A DNA stretch of 39,343 bases from a virus, in IMG/VR virus record IMGVR_UViG_3300028837_000158, positions 1 through 39,343 of that record. One strand, 5' to 3'. Under the pieces are notes generated by a model that was not told the DNA's origin, made no database searches, and saw only the letters and a program-made list of their open reading frames with translations. The translations under genes were made by a program, and so were the position numbers. Each line of letters starts with the position of its first letter. The first letter of the stretch is position 1. Of this stretch, positions 1 through 8,949 are shown in pieces.

Positions 1-144
1 TGAGGGTCGTCAATTCTGGTATGACCCCGGAACTGGTACTTGGAGTTTACTGTCAGAAGTGGCTGATGTGGGGGCTGCACAACCATCAGCAGCGGAAATA
101 CAAGCACAAACACAATTACAAATACAGCAGATGCAGAGCCAAGC
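1..144. repeat. terminal direct repeat, left copy
   Basis: The first 144 bases are identical to 39200-39343 in the same orientation. A reading frame continues uninterrupted across the join, so this is the overlap of a closed circular assembly or a true terminal redundancy, giving a unit of 39,199 bp. The repeat ends exactly at the window edge, so its biological length cannot be judged. Confidence 0.97.
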
Positions 145-511
145 AGCGATGGAACAAATGAACCGCCAATATGAGTTACAGCGTCAACTTCAGTCAGCAC
201 AGGAAGCACAGGGTATGGCTCAGATGTATGCTGCTGACCCATATAAGTATTGGGCACAGATGGGACAGCTTACTCCAGAAGCGGTAGCCAGACTAACTGG
301 GGGCGAAGTTGAACCCGGTGAACCATTCAAAGGTGTTCCTCTATCATATCCCTCAATGCAATGGTGGCAGAATCTACTTCCCAGTGAGCAACAGCAAATA
401 CTTGGTGCTTTGAACTGGATGGGCATTAGCCCTGAAGATTGGCTCACTATGCTACAACGCATGATACCGGGCTTAGGCTCTAGGCAAATGGAACCACTTT
501 GGGCGAGGTAG
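1..511 (+). CDS. C-terminal part of junction-spanning Gln/Pro-rich virion protein candidate
   Basis: The frame is open from base 2 and ends at the TAG at 509-511. It is the continuation of the gene that starts at 38568; together they encode about 380 residues. An internal GTG at 59 could be mistaken for a start but has no need to be one. This part begins with a Gln-rich segment likely to be helical or coiled coil (about 40 residues), followed by a Trp-containing segment around LPSEQQQILGALNWMG. No family recognised. The position between portal and the giant 1575-aa gene, with 5 bases to the next start, suggests a virion or head-assembly role; that is inference. Confidence 0.85.
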   Translation, partial: EGRQFWYDPGTGTWSLLSEVADVGAAQPSAAEIQAQTQLQIQQMQSQAAMEQMNRQYELQRQLQSAQEAQGMAQMYAADPYKYWAQMGQLTPEAVARLTGGEVEPGEPFKGVPLSYPSMQWWQNLLPSEQQQILGALNWMGISPEDWLTMLQRMIPGLGSRQMEPLWAR

Positions 512-516
512 TATAG

Positions 517-3500
517 ATGCCTGATGGTATAGATTATAGAGCCGAGCTGGACAAACTCTCGCCTGAAAAGCGTGAGGGTTATATATCCAAGTGGAGAGAT
601 TACCTTGGTGGACTTCCACAGCCAGTCTATACTCAAACTCTAACACGTTTAACCAGACAGTATGGCCCCGAATTTGCTTCTGCATTGGTCAGCCCAGAGT
701 TACTATCTGTTGAAACCGTACCACCACCAATTACCGAAGCTCCAGCTAAAAAGCTAAAACCAGAGCTTCCGTGGTATCAGAAGCCTTTGGCTTGGGCGTA
801 TGAGCAACCAGCTCTTAAACCAGCTCTTAAGGGATTAGAGGCATATCATAAAGGCTGGATTGCACCAGCAGCTATGACTGTAGCTCAGTTTGCTTCGCCT
901 CAATTAAGGCAACAACTTGGTGGTAGGCAACCATTTGAACTCTCTGAGGAAGAACGTTATCGCATTTGGGAAGAAGAAAACCAAATGCCGTGGCTGCTTA
1001 AGACCATACCTGAATTAGCTGTTGACCCATTGATGTATCTTGGTTGGGGTCTAGCTCCAAAAGCCTTGAAAGCAGCAGAGATGGCTGGGATGAAGGGTTT
1101 AGCCACAGCAATTAAGCCAGTAGCCAGCCTAGAGGAAGCCTACATCAAAGCAGCAGGAGCACCGATAAGGGCTGTTGGCAGAGAACTTAGGAAGATTCCA
1201 GAGATACAGCTAGGCACAATAGCTGGCAAACCTAGAAAGATTGGTGCTCTTTTTCAAGAATCAGCCCGTTCTATGGTAAACAATGAATCACTCCGTACGT
1301 ATGATTTACTAAGAAATTTGGATGCCGCTGGTGCTCAAGTTGGTAAGCCTCTTAGCCAAACTCTACAAGATATTAGGATGGGAGTAGTTGACCCAACAAT
1401 AACCAATACAATCACCAATCCTCAACAGAGAGCCACTTTAGCCCGCTTAATCCAGAATAAGGATAAGCTGGATTTAGATGTAATAGCTAAAGTGGTAGAT
1501 AGCTTTCCGGAGCGTGCTCCAGTAGTTCTTGCTCGAAAAGAAACTGCTTTGTTGGCAAAGGAGCTGGGGCGTACTGTCCCATCTAAGACACCCGGCGTTA
1601 TAGCACTATCTAAGGATATGTATGGTCTATGGAAGCGGACAGTCCTTACTACTTTTTGGTATGTAGAGCAGAATATAGTGGAGAACTTTATAAGACCAAT
1701 AATGGTTGGAGTTAATCCACTTAAAGACATAAACGCAATAGTAGCTAGTCCAATCTTCAAAAGATGGCCTATAGATATGCAGCGGCGGGCTCTCAGTTTT
1801 GCTCAGAGATGGAATCAGGAGATACCAGAAAACTTGAAGTGGGCTCGCTCAGTCTCCACTGGCGGTCTTACAGAGTCCATGTCTGGCTCTCTAGCCACAG
1901 GCAAAGGTTGGCCTACACTAACTGCTGGAGCCACTTTAGATGAACAAGCTATGTTGCGGACTTTCGACTATATGTATGAGTCATTTGAACGGGAACTGAT
2001 GAAGAAAACCAGTGCCAAGACAGCAAGTGCATTGGCAGAGATGGACAAACTTTTCGATGATGCTATATTGGGAATATCAAAGCAGCAGCCACGCTTTATT
2101 GCCTTAGTGGATGACGCAGCTAAGGAAGCATGGAGAATGGATAGGAATAGGATTGCACAGTTATACCTGTCCGATATTGAAGGGAAAGTTAGCCAGCCTC
2201 TATTAAGAGAAGCATCCGAAGATTTGGTACGAAAAGTTGAATTTGAGGCTGTTAAGATAGCTGGTGGTGCTGACGTTTTGAAAAAACCAGAGTTTGTAAA
2301 ACTTAAAGGTTTAGAGGATACTGGAACCAAAATTAAAATGATGGATTTTGATGGCGTTATAGCTCTGATACATGAGTTTCCATCTGGCCCCGTAGCCGCT
2401 GAAAGGATAATGGAAGGTGGTATCAAAACTTTTGATACTCTTTTTAAGGGTAAAGAAAAAGTTATCAGGAGTTGGATACCCATTGAACCACAGCTTCTTG
2501 AGCATCTTAAATCGGCTTCCATCTCAGGCTCCACAGATGATGTCCTTGCCGCTTTTGCTGAAGCCCAGCGTAACAAAACCATGGCTATAGCCAGAGCTAT
2601 TACTCAAGCTGAAAAAGGATTGCCAGATGCAATCCGCTCAGGTATTAAAAAGGAGCTGCCCAGACTTTGGGCTCGTAATGACCTTCCAGCTATAGAACGC
2701 CTATTCCGGAGATATGAATTATCTTTACCACAACAAATTCAAACTTACCAAAAACAAGCCCTGCTCCAGCGTTTGAGCTACTATAAGAAGCTAGTAAAGC
2801 AATCGGTTCCACAGAAATACCAGCCTCTATATAACCAACTTCTTAATCGCTTTAAGTTTGAACGTGTGGCAGATAGAGAAGCCAGATTGACTGCTGCCAA
2901 GACACTTACCGAATTTGAGAGTGCTATGTTTAATGCCAATCTTGAGAGTATGCGTGAGATGGAGTCTTTGATTTTGGGCAATGTAATAGCGGAATCCATC
3001 GCTACTAAACAATATACTAAAATATCCACTTATGTTGCCATCCATGAGCAAATAGCTCAAGCTGCTTTTAGGGCTGGTGATGAATTAACTTCAAAGACTT
3101 TTGCTCTGACCAAGGTCATCAAATTCGCTAAAGACCCAAAAAAGATTCAGCAGGGATGGGATGAGTACATTATGCACATCCAAAGTGAGTTTCCAGACCA
3201 AGCAGCTATACTGCAAGCATCTGTACCAGATGCCGACCTGTTATGGGCAACCCGTAGAGCTGTTCAGGATAGACGCTGGTTTAAGGTTAGCCAAGATGAG
3301 TTGGCAGCTATGCAGATGGACCCATCTAAGTTCCCAAGATTAACTGATGCCAACGGTAAGCTGCTCACAATGGAAGACTACTTAGGCAAGCAAAAGGTGG
3401 CACTTAATTCTTGGAAAGACCGTGCAATAGAAGCCTTCTCCAAACGACACGAAGTACCAACCACTAAAAATAAACTTCTTGACACTCTCCGTAATGAAAC

Positions 3501-5244
3501 TGTCCGCATTAAGGAATCCATATCTCTCCAAGAACTCAAGCTACAGAACGAAGCAATGGATTTGGCTCAAGAAATCGCCTATGATACATTTGGTAATTAT
3601 GGAGTTCGCACTAACCTTGACGATATTATGCAAGGTATTGGTATGCCATTCTGGTTCTTCCCATCTCGCAGTATTCCATTCTATGCAAAGCAGATGTTAC
3701 AGAAGCCAAAATTAGGCGTTGAGGTTATGACTTTACAGCAACAAGCTGAAGAATCTAACTTACCAACTAGACTATTTGGTTATGTTAATGTCCCCAATAC
3801 TGATTACTATTACAATCCATTAGCAGCCTCTATGCTCTGGCAATTAGCAGGGCAATATGATTGGACTCCCAGCCACTTAGGCGGACTTGAACAAGGTCAG
3901 TTGCAAATGCAGCAAAAACTTGGTATGTCGTTTGGGCCACAATGGATGATTGCTACATCACTTGTATCCCGCCTTATGACTAAACATGGTGGCGCTCCAT
4001 TAGTTGTAGGTGAACCCAAGTATATTATCCCTCAGCATAGATGGCTTGAGGCTGTGGAGAATTTAGATTTGCCGGGTTTATCTCAAATAGCTGGTATAGC
4101 TTCTGAACCATTCGATGCTTACCTTAGAGCAGTATTTGGCTCAGAGGTAGCTGAATGGCAGAAGCGGGAAGTGGAGAAATATATTGTAGATATGGGCTAT
4201 AATCCGCAAGACTTAGAGCGTATACCTAAAGCAGTAATCCAAGATGGCTGGAACAAATACTGGACTAGACAGTTACTTTCTATTCCGGGTGGTGTGGTTA
4301 AAGAAATGACACCAACCGAGAAAGCCCGCTTTGATATGATGGGCGAGAAAGCTAGGGAGTTGGGTTTGACAAAGAAGGAGACCATAGCACTTAGGGCTGC
4401 TGGTGAAAGTCCATGGACAGGACTCCGCCAAGACCAATTAGAAGCCTTATTTGCTGATATTCCAGCTCAAAAACTTAATCGCTATATCCGTCCAATAGGG
4501 CTAACCTCAGAGAGTAGACCAATCTGGGAGGATTATATCCAACTCAAGATTGAGCGTGAAACTCTTAGGGGAGACCCAGAGAATCCACAAGTGGGTAGCC
4601 GTATCTATAAGGAAATGAAACTCGATGAAGCTCTCAAAGCTGGTCGTATTAGTCCAAGAGAATGGAAGTCTTTATATCGCCAGAACTATGCCGACTATGT
4701 TAGCCAAATTAAAGCACTTGAGAGAGCGTACCCACAGGCTCCAAAGACTGAGCAGGATTGGGCAGCATATCGTGATTTGCTAGGCTGGGATGAGCCAGTT
4801 CGTCATCCAGACGACATCAAACTAGATGAGTATTATGATGTTATGGATTCCACCCATTTTGAGAATGACTTAGGCGAATTTGATTACAATGCGTATAGAC
4901 AAGCTGAACAACAATTTTTCCAAGGGTTGTCTCCAGATACAGTAAGCTACATTGAAGCCAGAAAAGACCGTTACAAAACTCCATTACGAGCAGCTTACAG
5001 TCGTGATATGGAGAAAGCTCAGCCATATTATGATATATATGATGCGATGTTGGCTGAGTATCCACCACGAGTCAGAGAGTTAATTGAATATGTATCTACA
5101 ATACCAGACCCAATTATTCAGAAGGCGGTCTTAGCCAGCAATCCATTAGTTGCTTTACTCTTGCGTAGAATCAGGCTAGTCAAACGCCAATTTAGGCAGG
5201 CTAATCCAGATATTGACAAAATACTACGCTATTGGAGTAGCTGA
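517..5244 (+). CDS. giant 1575-aa virion protein candidate (internal/ejection or polyvalent protein)
   Basis: The longest gene in the genome, 1575 residues, started by an ATG behind GAGG. It is largely alpha-helical and soluble by inspection, with many charged helices (for example residues 480-620 and 900-1030). Two stretches resemble conserved patches of large phage polyvalent proteins: YVEQNIVENFIRPIM near residue 385 and GMPFWFFPSRSIPFYAKQML near 1040. The second recalls LPD38-type regions; this is resemblance, not a search result. No catalytic motif was recognised. Its place between portal and scaffold/capsid genes fits a protein packaged in the head and ejected with DNA. A tape measure role is possible but the composition is not the usual long heptad coiled coil. 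Confidence 0.7.
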   Translation: MPDGIDYRAELDKLSPEKREGYISKWRDYLGGLPQPVYTQTLTRLTRQYGPEFASALVSPELLSVETVPPPITEAPAKKLKPELPWYQKPLAWAYEQPALKPALKGLEAYHKGWIAPAAMTVAQFASPQLRQQLGGRQPFELSEEERYRIWEEENQMPWLLKTIPELAVDPLMYLGWGLAPKALKAAEMAGMKGLATAIKPVASLEEAYIKAAGAPIRAVGRELRKIPEIQLGTIAGKPRKIGALFQESARSMVNNESLRTYDLLRNLDAAGAQVGKPLSQTLQDIRMGVVDPTITNTITNPQQRATLARLIQNKDKLDLDVIAKVVDSFPERAPVVLARKETALLAKELGRTVPSKTPGVIALSKDMYGLWKRTVLTTFWYVEQNIVENFIRPIMVGVNPLKDINAIVASPIFKRWPIDMQRRALSFAQRWNQEIPENLKWARSVSTGGLTESMSGSLATGKGWPTLTAGATLDEQAMLRTFDYMYESFERELMKKTSAKTASALAEMDKLFDDAILGISKQQPRFIALVDDAAKEAWRMDRNRIAQLYLSDIEGKVSQPLLREASEDLVRKVEFEAVKIAGGADVLKKPEFVKLKGLEDTGTKIKMMDFDGVIALIHEFPSGPVAAERIMEGGIKTFDTLFKGKEKVIRSWIPIEPQLLEHLKSASISGSTDDVLAAFAEAQRNKTMAIARAITQAEKGLPDAIRSGIKKELPRLWARNDLPAIERLFRRYELSLPQQIQTYQKQALLQRLSYYKKLVKQSVPQKYQPLYNQLLNRFKFERVADREARLTAAKTLTEFESAMFNANLESMREMESLILGNVIAESIATKQYTKISTYVAIHEQIAQAAFRAGDELTSKTFALTKVIKFAKDPKKIQQGWDEYIMHIQSEFPDQAAILQASVPDADLLWATRRAVQDRRWFKVSQDELAAMQMDPSKFPRLTDANGKLLTMEDYLGKQKVALNSWKDRAIEAFSKRHEVPTTKNKLLDTLRNETVRIKESISLQELKLQNEAMDLAQEIAYDTFGNYGVRTNLDDIMQGIGMPFWFFPSRSIPFYAKQMLQKPKLGVEVMTLQQQAEESNLPTRLFGYVNVPNTDYYYNPLAASMLWQLAGQYDWTPSHLGGLEQGQLQMQQKLGMSFGPQWMIATSLVSRLMTKHGGAPLVVGEPKYIIPQHRWLEAVENLDLPGLSQIAGIASEPFDAYLRAVFGSEVAEWQKREVEKYIVDMGYNPQDLERIPKAVIQDGWNKYWTRQLLSIPGGVVKEMTPTEKARFDMMGEKARELGLTKKETIALRAAGESPWTGLRQDQLEALFADIPAQKLNRYIRPIGLTSESRPIWEDYIQLKIERETLRGDPENPQVGSRIYKEMKLDEALKAGRISPREWKSLYRQNYADYVSQIKALERAYPQAPKTEQDWAAYRDLLGWDEPVRHPDDIKLDEYYDVMDSTHFENDLGEFDYNAYRQAEQQFFQGLSPDTVSYIEARKDRYKTPLRAAYSRDMEKAQPYYDIYDAMLAEYPPRVRELIEYVSTIPDPIIQKAVLASNPLVALLLRRIRLVKRQFRQANPDIDKILRYWSS

Positions 5245-5277
5245 TACGCTACTAACTAAAGTTATAGCAGTATCCTA

Positions 5278-5306
5278 TTGACATCGAGTTTAAGTTGACC
5301 TAGAAT
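5278..5306 (+). promoter_or_regulatory. sigma-70-type promoter before the capsid genes
   Basis: TTGACA at 5278-5283, a 17-base spacer, and TAGAAT at 5301-5306. It lies in the 80-base gap after the giant gene and about 12 bases before a small gene leading to scaffold and capsid. It would allow extra capsid transcript beyond read-through. Unlike the three control-region promoters it has no upstream TGTCAA half-site. Confidence 0.6.
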
Positions 5307-5324
5307 TAAATAAGAGGCTAAACA

Positions 5325-5480
5325 ATGCCTGAAGCATTTACAAGGTGTGTTCGCAAACATGGACGTGTTAGGACTATTAAACCAGAGGGGAGACCAGACG
5401 TGTATATCAAAGTTTGTTATCCACCCGGTGGAGGTAGCCCAGTCCATGGCGAAGAACACCACGTAAAGGAAAAGGAATAG
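5325..5480 (+). CDS. 51-aa protein of unknown function
   Basis: ATG with an AAGAGG sequence about 9 bases upstream; ends TAG 12 bases before the scaffold candidate. It encodes 51 residues, basic in the first half (RCVRKHGRVRTI) and ending His/Glu/Lys-rich. Two Cys residues are too far apart for a clear zinc site. Transcribed with scaffold and capsid from the promoter at 5278. Not recognised. Confidence 0.55.
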   Translation: MPEAFTRCVRKHGRVRTIKPEGRPDVYIKVCYPPGGGSPVHGEEHHVKEKE

Positions 5481-5491
5481 GAAGGTGAAAT

Positions 5492-6340
5492 ATGGCAGAC
5501 AAAGCTAACGAATCAGTTGACAGCATAGTGGCACAAGCTCTCAAAGAGGTTGGTGTAGCCTCTAAGGACATCAATCTCACACCAGAACCGGAGCCCGGTG
5601 AGACTCCACCGCTTGAGCGTAAGACCAAGTTGGATGGCTCACTTAAAGGGCAGACCAAAGGAGAACTCACAGATGATGAGGGAACTCAGGATACTGATGA
5701 GCCAACTCCGGATGAACCCGAATCTGATGTACAACCAGAGCAATCACTATCCAAAGCTGATATAACAGCCTTGGTTGACCAAGCTAGCTCCAAATTCCAA
5801 AGCCTCATGGATAGGAAAATCAACACTCTCACCTCCCAAATGCAACAGCAAAATACAATGTTATCCCAATTCTTCGAGATTCAGGATAATACTGCCTTAG
5901 CGGGTCTTCCACCAGAGGAACAAGTCTTAAAGCGATTAGAGAGATTGGAAGGCAGGGCTACACAACCTGCACCTCAAGTTCAGCCATCTCAGTCTGGAAC
6001 CCAACAACTGCAAATGCTTGTTAATCTTGTAGATGCAGTTGGTCTTAAAGCTGATGATTCCAGAATCGATTGGGCACCAGATGTTACTGACCCACAAGCG
6101 GGTATGAATCGCTTTATCACTAGCATCAAGGCAGCTATGACGGAAGACCGAACTAAGGCAATCCAAGAGCTAAAGGACAATGGTAACAAGGAAATCCAGA
6201 AGATTCGCAAGAAAGTTGGGATAGACAAAGTATCTACGACTGGTGCTGGTGGTGCGGGACTTCCTAACATCGAAAAAATGACCCCATTCCAAAAACTTGA
6301 GTACGCTTTCAATGAAGCGGAAATCGCAAATAAAACTTAA
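5492..6340 (+). CDS. capsid scaffolding protein candidate
   Basis: 282 residues, start ATG behind GGAAGGTG. The first 90 residues are acidic and Pro/Thr/Glu-rich (PEPEPGETPPLERK), followed by Gln-rich helical segments around residues 95-170 likely to form coiled coil, and a basic C-terminal part (EIQKIRKKVG near 228). It sits 16 bases upstream of the major capsid gene. An acidic, helical protein with a basic tail immediately before the capsid gene is the usual layout for a scaffold that is lost during head maturation. The assignment rests on context and composition, not on a named family. No protease motif is visible. Confidence 0.7.
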   Translation: MADKANESVDSIVAQALKEVGVASKDINLTPEPEPGETPPLERKTKLDGSLKGQTKGELTDDEGTQDTDEPTPDEPESDVQPEQSLSKADITALVDQASSKFQSLMDRKINTLTSQMQQQNTMLSQFFEIQDNTALAGLPPEEQVLKRLERLEGRATQPAPQVQPSQSGTQQLQMLVNLVDAVGLKADDSRIDWAPDVTDPQAGMNRFITSIKAAMTEDRTKAIQELKDNGNKEIQKIRKKVGIDKVSTTGAGGAGLPNIEKMTPFQKLEYAFNEAEIANKT

Positions 6341-6356
6341 AGGAGAATAAACAACT

Positions 6357-7286
6357 ATGGCTATGACTTTAGTTGAAGCCGCAAAGGTTTCTAATGATAT
6401 TCTCCTGAAAGGTGTGATTGAAACCATAATCACGGAATCAGAGATTCTAAAGCACTTGCCCTTTATAGATATAGTGGGCAATGGCTTAACCTATAATCAG
6501 GAGAATGAGTTACCAACCGCAGGCTTCTATAGCGTGGGTGATACATGGACAGAATCAACTCCAAAATTCACTCAACAGACAGCTACCTTGACCATTCTTG
6601 GTGGAGATGCTGATGTAGATGAGTTCTTGCGGCAAACCCGTTCCAATGTCCAGAACCTCAAGGCGATAGTAACCGACCTCAAGAGTAAAGCGGTAGCTAG
6701 AACTTTTGAGGATACATTCGTCTATGGTAGTACCAGCTCTGATGCTAAGAGCTTTAATGGATGCCATGCATTGATACCTACTGCACAGAAAATTCATGCG
6801 GGTAGTTCTGCTACCCCGGCAGCTGGCTCCATCAGGAAGCTGAAGCAACTAATCAGATTGGTCAAACCAAATGGACCCGACTTCTTAATCATGTCCAGAG
6901 CAACCAGAGATAATCTCTCCGATTATGCAGAACGTGATGAAAGTCCGGTACGCATAAGCGGCAGAGATGACATGGGCAAACCAATAATGTATTTTGGTGG
7001 TGTCCCTGTAATTTGTACTGACTGGATTCTACAGACTGAGTCTATCTCTGGTGATGACTACTCCGCAAAGACCAATGGCACCGCAACTTCTATATTTGCT
7101 GCAAAACTTGGCGAGAAGTTGCTTGCAGGCTGCCAGAATGGTGGAATCCAGACAAAAGACCTTGGTGACTTGGAGACCAAAGATGCCACTAGAACCCGTC
7201 TCAAGTGGTATGTCTCGTTAGCTCTATTCAATACTTTAGCGTTGGCTCGGTATGACGGAATCACCGATGCAGCGTGGGGAGCGTGA
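6357..7286 (+). CDS. major capsid protein
   Basis: 309 residues. AAAGGAG precedes the ATG by about 11 bases. The N-terminus (MAMTLVEAAKVSNDILLKGV) followed by a long-loop-like region and GGDADVDEFLRQTRSN resembles phage major capsid proteins of the HK97-fold type that lack a long cleaved delta domain. Size fits capsid subunits of roughly 40-kb phages. It directly follows the scaffold candidate and precedes a decoration-like gene, which is the standard head-gene order. The fold is inferred from family resemblance; the identity as capsid is well supported by context. Confidence 0.85.
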   Translation: MAMTLVEAAKVSNDILLKGVIETIITESEILKHLPFIDIVGNGLTYNQENELPTAGFYSVGDTWTESTPKFTQQTATLTILGGDADVDEFLRQTRSNVQNLKAIVTDLKSKAVARTFEDTFVYGSTSSDAKSFNGCHALIPTAQKIHAGSSATPAAGSIRKLKQLIRLVKPNGPDFLIMSRATRDNLSDYAERDESPVRISGRDDMGKPIMYFGGVPVICTDWILQTESISGDDYSAKTNGTATSIFAAKLGEKLLAGCQNGGIQTKDLGDLETKDATRTRLKWYVSLALFNTLALARYDGITDAAWGA

Positions 7287-7290
7287 CGAA

Positions 7291-8124
7291 ATGGCTTTTA
7301 CATATACTGACAGCGATAAAATAGTTTTGGAAGCCTGGGGCAAGTTCCGAGTAACTCTATTAGAAGCTGTGGAACCTGGCGACCTTTTGAGTTGGTATAA
7401 TACCGACAATGCCTATACTGTTCAGTTTGCTGATGAATCCGATTCCCAGCGAGCTGACTGTATCGCTGTGGAGAAGGGTGCTGCTGGCGATGAGATTACA
7501 GCTTGTCTAAAGGCGGTACTCAAAACAATCTCCACTATTGCTACTGGTGGCGTAGTAACTAGAGTGTACTTTGCCGCAGCCGATGACTTCTTTGGTGCTC
7601 CACTCTACCTAGGCGAAGATGGTAAGCCAGAATCCGATGAGGGTAGCACTTACGTCCAGACAGTTGGTAAACTCTTGGCACGTGACACAATCCTTCTTGA
7701 TTTAGACCCAGAAATCAGTGTCTTCCAAGGTGGCAAGATAAAGTTCTTCTCATGGGGCGGGGTGATGACTCAGGCTTGGCATATGTACCTAAACAACGAT
7801 TACACTTGCTATATCGGTTCTTCAGCCGCTAATGTCCTAATGATTGGTACATCTGCCGGCAAAGTAGAGTTTCGTTGTGGTGCTCATGGTGCAGCCATCA
7901 ATATAGACAATGATGGTCTTAGCACCGCTTATCGGATAAGGATTACTGGAATCCTAGACTTTGGGGCTAGTAATAGTGGAACACTCAAGTTGCCACAAAA
8001 GACCGACCCTGTTACTTGTCCAGAGGAGGGAACACTCTTTTATAATGCCACTCAGGATAAGTTGCAGTTCCGCACTGCTGCCTCAATAGAAGAAGTCACT
8101 TCTACCATTGCCAAAGCCTGCTAA
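7291..8124 (+). CDS. capsid decoration/stabilisation-like protein with beta-rich C-terminal half
   Basis: 277 residues from the ATG at 7291; an upstream in-frame ATG at 7252 lies inside the capsid gene, while GGGGAG near 7276 serves the later start. Residues 1-130 (EAVEPGDLLSWY, DCIAVEKGAAGDEITACL, GAPLYLGEDGKPESDEG) resemble the small DUF2190-type capsid cement proteins. Residues 145-277 look beta-rich and end in LPQKTDPVTCPEEGTLFYN, a motif often met in tail or fibre-associated proteins. It may therefore be a two-part decoration protein exposing an extra domain on the head. The first half call is moderate, the second half is only a resemblance. Confidence 0.6.
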   Translation: MAFTYTDSDKIVLEAWGKFRVTLLEAVEPGDLLSWYNTDNAYTVQFADESDSQRADCIAVEKGAAGDEITACLKAVLKTISTIATGGVVTRVYFAAADDFFGAPLYLGEDGKPESDEGSTYVQTVGKLLARDTILLDLDPEISVFQGGKIKFFSWGGVMTQAWHMYLNNDYTCYIGSSAANVLMIGTSAGKVEFRCGAHGAAINIDNDGLSTAYRIRITGILDFGASNSGTLKLPQKTDPVTCPEEGTLFYNATQDKLQFRTAASIEEVTSTIAKAC

Positions 8125-8137
8125 ACTTCAAGCCATC

Positions 8138-8164
8138 TGGGGGCTGGGCTTTAACTAGCCCCCA
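8138..8164 (+). terminator. 8-bp stem hairpin after decoration gene
   Basis: TGGGGGCT (8138-8145) pairs perfectly with AGCCCCCA (8157-8164) around an 11-base loop. It starts 14 bases after the stop codon at 8124. No T-run follows, so it may slow or trim transcripts and protect the abundant capsid mRNA 3' end rather than terminate strongly. Confidence 0.5.
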
Positions 8165-8186
8165 ATAAATAAATAAGGAGCATACG

Positions 8187-8318
8187 ATGTCTGGGAAAAC
8201 TAAGCCACAACCGAATTACTGCCCAATATGCAAAAAAATCTATGATTTAAGAAAGTTGTCAACACCAGTATGTCCCAATCCAAAGTGTGATGGGCAGATA
8301 TTGGTGGCCAAATCTTAG
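8187..8318 (+). CDS. 43-aa zinc-ribbon microprotein
   Basis: ATG 6 bases after AAGGAG; ends TAG. 43 residues with CPIC near residue 12 and CPNPKC near 29, the four-cysteine spacing of a zinc ribbon, in an otherwise Lys-rich small protein. It sits in the capsid-to-tail gene interval. Function is unknown; structural zinc binding is inferred from the cysteine pairs. Confidence 0.7.
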   Translation: MSGKTKPQPNYCPICKKIYDLRKLSTPVCPNPKCDGQILVAKS

Positions 8319-8327
8319 TGGCTATAA

Positions 8328-8741
8328 ATGATGGAATTAACAAACGCCGAAATCTTTATTTGCTCAGAGCCATTACAAACTCTAGCATCAAAGGACTTGC
8401 CAGTTCTGGTTAGTCTCCAGGTAGCGAAGCTCTCTGCGAAACTTAACGACCCGTTGGCAATTATACAAAATGTCTTTAACAAACTGGTTGACACTTATGG
8501 AGAAAGGCAAGAGGGTGGTGAGATTGCAGTTATTGGCCCCAATGACATATTACGTAGACCAATTTCGCCGGGTTGGGATAAGTTCGTCCAAGAGCGTGAT
8601 AAGTTGCTAACTCAAACTGTAGAGCTTGATGTGGAGAAAATTCAACTGCCATTGGAAGTTGATGGTAAGCCACTTAAGATTGCACCAAGCGTTTTAATGG
8701 CTCTGGATAAATTTATAGATGTAGGTGGAGCAGAAAAATGA
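8328..8741 (+). CDS. 137-aa protein of unknown function (virion assembly region)
   Basis: Starts with ATGATG at 8328/8331; the upstream Shine-Dalgarno is weak. Predicted mostly helical, mildly acidic, with LVSLQVAKLSAKLNDPLAIIQNVFNKLVD in the first half. Its stop overlaps the next start in an ATGA arrangement, so the two are translationally coupled. Gene position after the decoration protein would fit a head completion or tail chaperone role, but no family was recognised. Confidence 0.65.
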   Translation: MMELTNAEIFICSEPLQTLASKDLPVLVSLQVAKLSAKLNDPLAIIQNVFNKLVDTYGERQEGGEIAVIGPNDILRRPISPGWDKFVQERDKLLTQTVELDVEKIQLPLEVDGKPLKIAPSVLMALDKFIDVGGAEK

Positions 8742-8902
8742 TAAAACTTAACTTAACATGGGAGCAATTCCAAGAGCTAAGAGCCCAGTGTGACGCAATT
8801 ACTTCCGCCAGAGGTCTGCAAGTCACTGAAGGTGAAATGAAAAATACAATTGTGGAGTCTGAGTGGAATAGCCTTGGAGTTGAAATAAAACTGGATATAT
8901 AG
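8738..8902 (+). CDS. 54-aa protein coupled to the preceding gene
   Basis: ATG overlaps the upstream TGA (ATGA at 8738-8741). 54 residues, amphipathic with two likely helices (LTWEQFQELRAQCDAI and VTEGEMKNTIVE). Ends in the TAG at 8900-8902, which is also the first arm of a hairpin. The arrangement recalls small frameshifted or coupled tail-assembly chaperone partners, but no slippery sequence was identified. Not recognised. Confidence 0.6.
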   Translation: MIKLNLTWEQFQELRAQCDAITSARGLQVTEGEMKNTIVESEWNSLGVEIKLDI

Positions 8903-8928
8903 AGTAGCAATGTAAGCTAGCTACTCTA
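8900..8928 (+). terminator. 9-bp stem hairpin beginning at a stop codon
   Basis: TAGAGTAGC (8900-8908) pairs with GCTACTCTA (8920-8928) around an 11-base loop. The first three bases are the stop codon of the 54-aa gene. No T-run follows, and AAAGGAGG of the next gene lies just downstream. Likely an RNA-stability or partial termination element. Confidence 0.45.
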
Positions 8929-8949
8929 GAAGAGATAAAGGAGGGTAGC

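Noticed and set aside
1968-2582. 204-aa frame on the minus strand
   Set aside because: Lies wholly inside the giant plus-strand gene with no ribosome site and Ser/Ile-biased composition typical of a shadow.
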